NCBI GenBank assembly: GCA_030432775.1 | Contig: JAUILO010000043.1 | Location: 1 to 16,637 of the forward strand | Direction: 5' to 3' | Origin: Alphaproteobacteria bacterium | GTDB lineage: Bacteria > Pseudomonadota > Alphaproteobacteria > Micavibrionales > Micavibrionaceae | DNA length: 16,637 nucleotides | In this document: positions 15,500 to 16,637 of the stretch, piece by piece | Position numbering within the stretch: position 1 is the stretch's first letter | Layout: each line of letters begins with the position of its first letter | Made by a program: the position numbers and the translations under genes | The notes under the pieces: model-generated | Database searches by the model: none | What the model was told of the DNA's origin: nothing | Seen by the model: the letters and a program-made list of their open reading frames with translations, nothing else

Positions 15500-16636
15500 T
15501 TAATGAGCAGCGCTTGATATCCAGACATCAAGCGCTGTTTTTGCTCTTGCTTGTGCGACAACAAGCTCTTGCGCCAGACTTTCATCAAGGCTCGATGGAT
15601 CACTGGCGACCTTATGTTCGGCGGCCTCTGTGATATTATGAATTTCGACAAAACCAAAATTACCCGCCATGCCTTTTAATTCATGCAAGCGCGCCTTAAC
15701 ATTATCTTGATCAGACAAATCCATTTCCTGAATAGCCTGAATAATCTCTTCTGCCTTATCAAAGAAACCGTCAACTAGCTCTCTGAGCTGGTCTTTTGGC
15801 ATCACGCCAACCAAGTCACGCAGGATATGATCGCTAAAGACATTTCCATCCACCTGCCCATTCGCTGCTGGCGCACCATCAGATGTCGCCTCCAGTGCTT
15901 GGTCAAAACTATCTTTTTCATTATCAAAATCAACTGGCTCATCAAGAGAAAAACCGCCTGAGGACGCTACGCTGGCATGTATTGAGGCCGGCGCATCTTC
16001 ACTGCCAGAAGGTTCATTGAAGGCAAATTGTCTAATCGGGGCGACATCTGTGGTCTTTAGCTCTTCTTCGCCATCATGATCGCCTTGTGGCTCCCCCTCA
16101 GGATCTCCTTTATAACTTCCGCCATCCCCGCCAAGTTCGGCTGTGAAGCTCTCACTATCAAAATCAGATGTCACGCCAATATAATTCATGCTCGCACTTG
16201 CACTCTTTTCATCAGATGCTTCCTCAACGATAACCGGATTATCCAGATCACCAAGAATAACTTTGCCAATCATGTTCTTGAGTTTCACCGGATCAACAGG
16301 CTTGGCAAGGTGACCATTCATATTGGCAGCATAACATTCACGAACATTTTCTGCTGCGACGTTACCTGTTAAGGCGACAACAGGAATCTTTGCTTTTTCT
16401 TTATCTGCCATACCACGAATAGCCTTGGTTGCACCAAGACCACTAATTCCGGTGAGTTGAACATCCATCAAGACCATGCCGTAATTATTCTTCTCGACCA
16501 TCTCTATCGCTTTCTCACCTGAACCAACCAAATCGGTTGTATGGCCAAGGCGCGTGACAAGCTCTTTCAATAGTTTTTGGTTAATTTCGTTATCGTCAAC
16601 AATAAGAATATGCTGCGGTTCTTGTTTGGCATCACT
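15500..16636 (-). CDS. C-terminal part of a REC-HPt signalling protein, probably a hybrid histidine kinase (partial)
   Basis: A partial gene; 378 codons are visible and the frame runs off the right edge without a start. It opens in a receiver domain: HILIVDDNEINQ with the acidic pair D14/D15, LMDVQ with phosphoacceptor D58, ALTGN with T90 and KPVD with K112 (numbered from the edge). A linker of about 130 residues rich in Asp, Glu, Ser and Gly follows. The last 115 or so residues form a histidine phosphotransfer domain, with ARLHELKGMAGNFGF and phosphorylatable H318. REC followed by HPt at the C-terminus is typical of tripartite hybrid kinases that run a phosphorelay, so a sensor and kinase core probably lie beyond the edge. 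A stand-alone REC-HPt protein remains possible. The internal TTG in the REC domain is not a start. The last codons overlap the ndk terminator hairpin. Confidence 0.88.
   Translation of the reverse strand, partial: SDAKQEPQHILIVDDNEINQKLLKELVTRLGHTTDLVGSGEKAIEMVEKNNYGMVLMDVQLTGISGLGATKAIRGMADKEKAKIPVVALTGNVAAENVRECYAANMNGHLAKPVDPVKLKNMIGKVILGDLDNPVIVEEASDEKSASASMNYIGVTSDFDSESFTAELGGDGGSYKGDPEGEPQGDHDGEEELKTTDVAPIRQFAFNEPSGSEDAPASIHASVASSGGFSLDEPVDFDNEKDSFDQALEATSDGAPAANGQVDGNVFSDHILRDLVGVMPKDQLRELVDGFFDKAEEIIQAIQEMDLSDQDNVKARLHELKGMAGNFGFVEIHNITEAAEHKVASDPSSLDESLAQELVVAQARAKTALDVWISSAAH
15508..15542 (+). terminator. Intrinsic terminator of ndk, inside the convergent gene
   Basis: A perfect 11-bp stem, CAGCGCTTGAT (15508-15518) with ATCAAGCGCTG (15527-15537), has an 8-nt loop and runs directly into TTTTT. 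It begins 41 nt after the ndk stop. The opposite direction has no T-run, so it works only for ndk. It lies entirely within the last codons of the opposing REC-HPt gene, whose stop is at 15500. Confidence 0.85.
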
Positions 16637-16637
16637 A

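Overview
This 16.6 kb window is a stretch of bacterial chromosome from a mid-GC organism, most likely an alphaproteobacterium. I base that on protein styles I recognise: the ETF-ubiquinone oxidoreductase next to a SPO1/family-4-like uracil-DNA glycosylase with an N-terminal 'ALEWHLDVGVDEAL' segment, a PodJ-like coiled-coil/Sel1/peptidoglycan-binding protein, and a TPR protein just upstream of ispE. I see no phage, insertion sequence, CRISPR array, rRNA or tRNA. Most of the content is housekeeping and cell-envelope genes.

Layout, left to right. A 5' fragment of an ABC-F ATPase (minus strand, running off the left edge) is preceded by an HI0933/YhiN-type flavoprotein on the same strand. The roughly 250 bp behind that gene hold an unlisted 59-codon cysteine-rich ORF and a small inverted repeat. 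Next comes a plus-strand membrane protein with a cytoplasmic coiled coil, one transmembrane helix, Sel1 repeats and a C-terminal peptidoglycan-binding-like domain. It converges, with 4 nt between stops, on a minus-strand pair: a secreted TPR protein followed by ispE. Upstream of that pair, also on the minus strand, is ETF-ubiquinone oxidoreductase. It is divergent from a plus-strand uracil-DNA glycosylase, which is followed by a soluble lytic transglycosylase, alaS and ndk. ndk converges on the 3' part of a REC-HPt (hybrid kinase-type) gene that runs off the right edge.

Functionally, the PodJ-like Sel1 protein, the exported TPR protein and the lytic transglycosylase point to envelope and peptidoglycan work. 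IspE supplies isoprenoid precursors, which include the undecaprenyl carrier. ETF-QO feeds electrons from flavoprotein dehydrogenases to ubiquinone. AlaS and Ndk are core translation and nucleotide enzymes.

The items most worth a second look are the uracil-DNA glycosylase, which lacks all four expected iron-sulfur cysteines; the PodJ-like architecture; two convergent gene pairs in which a candidate intrinsic terminator lies inside the opposing gene's coding sequence; and the 59-codon ORF. I did not find a convincing novel multi-gene system. Start codons are uncertain for several genes because Shine-Dalgarno sequences are weak or absent at about half of them.
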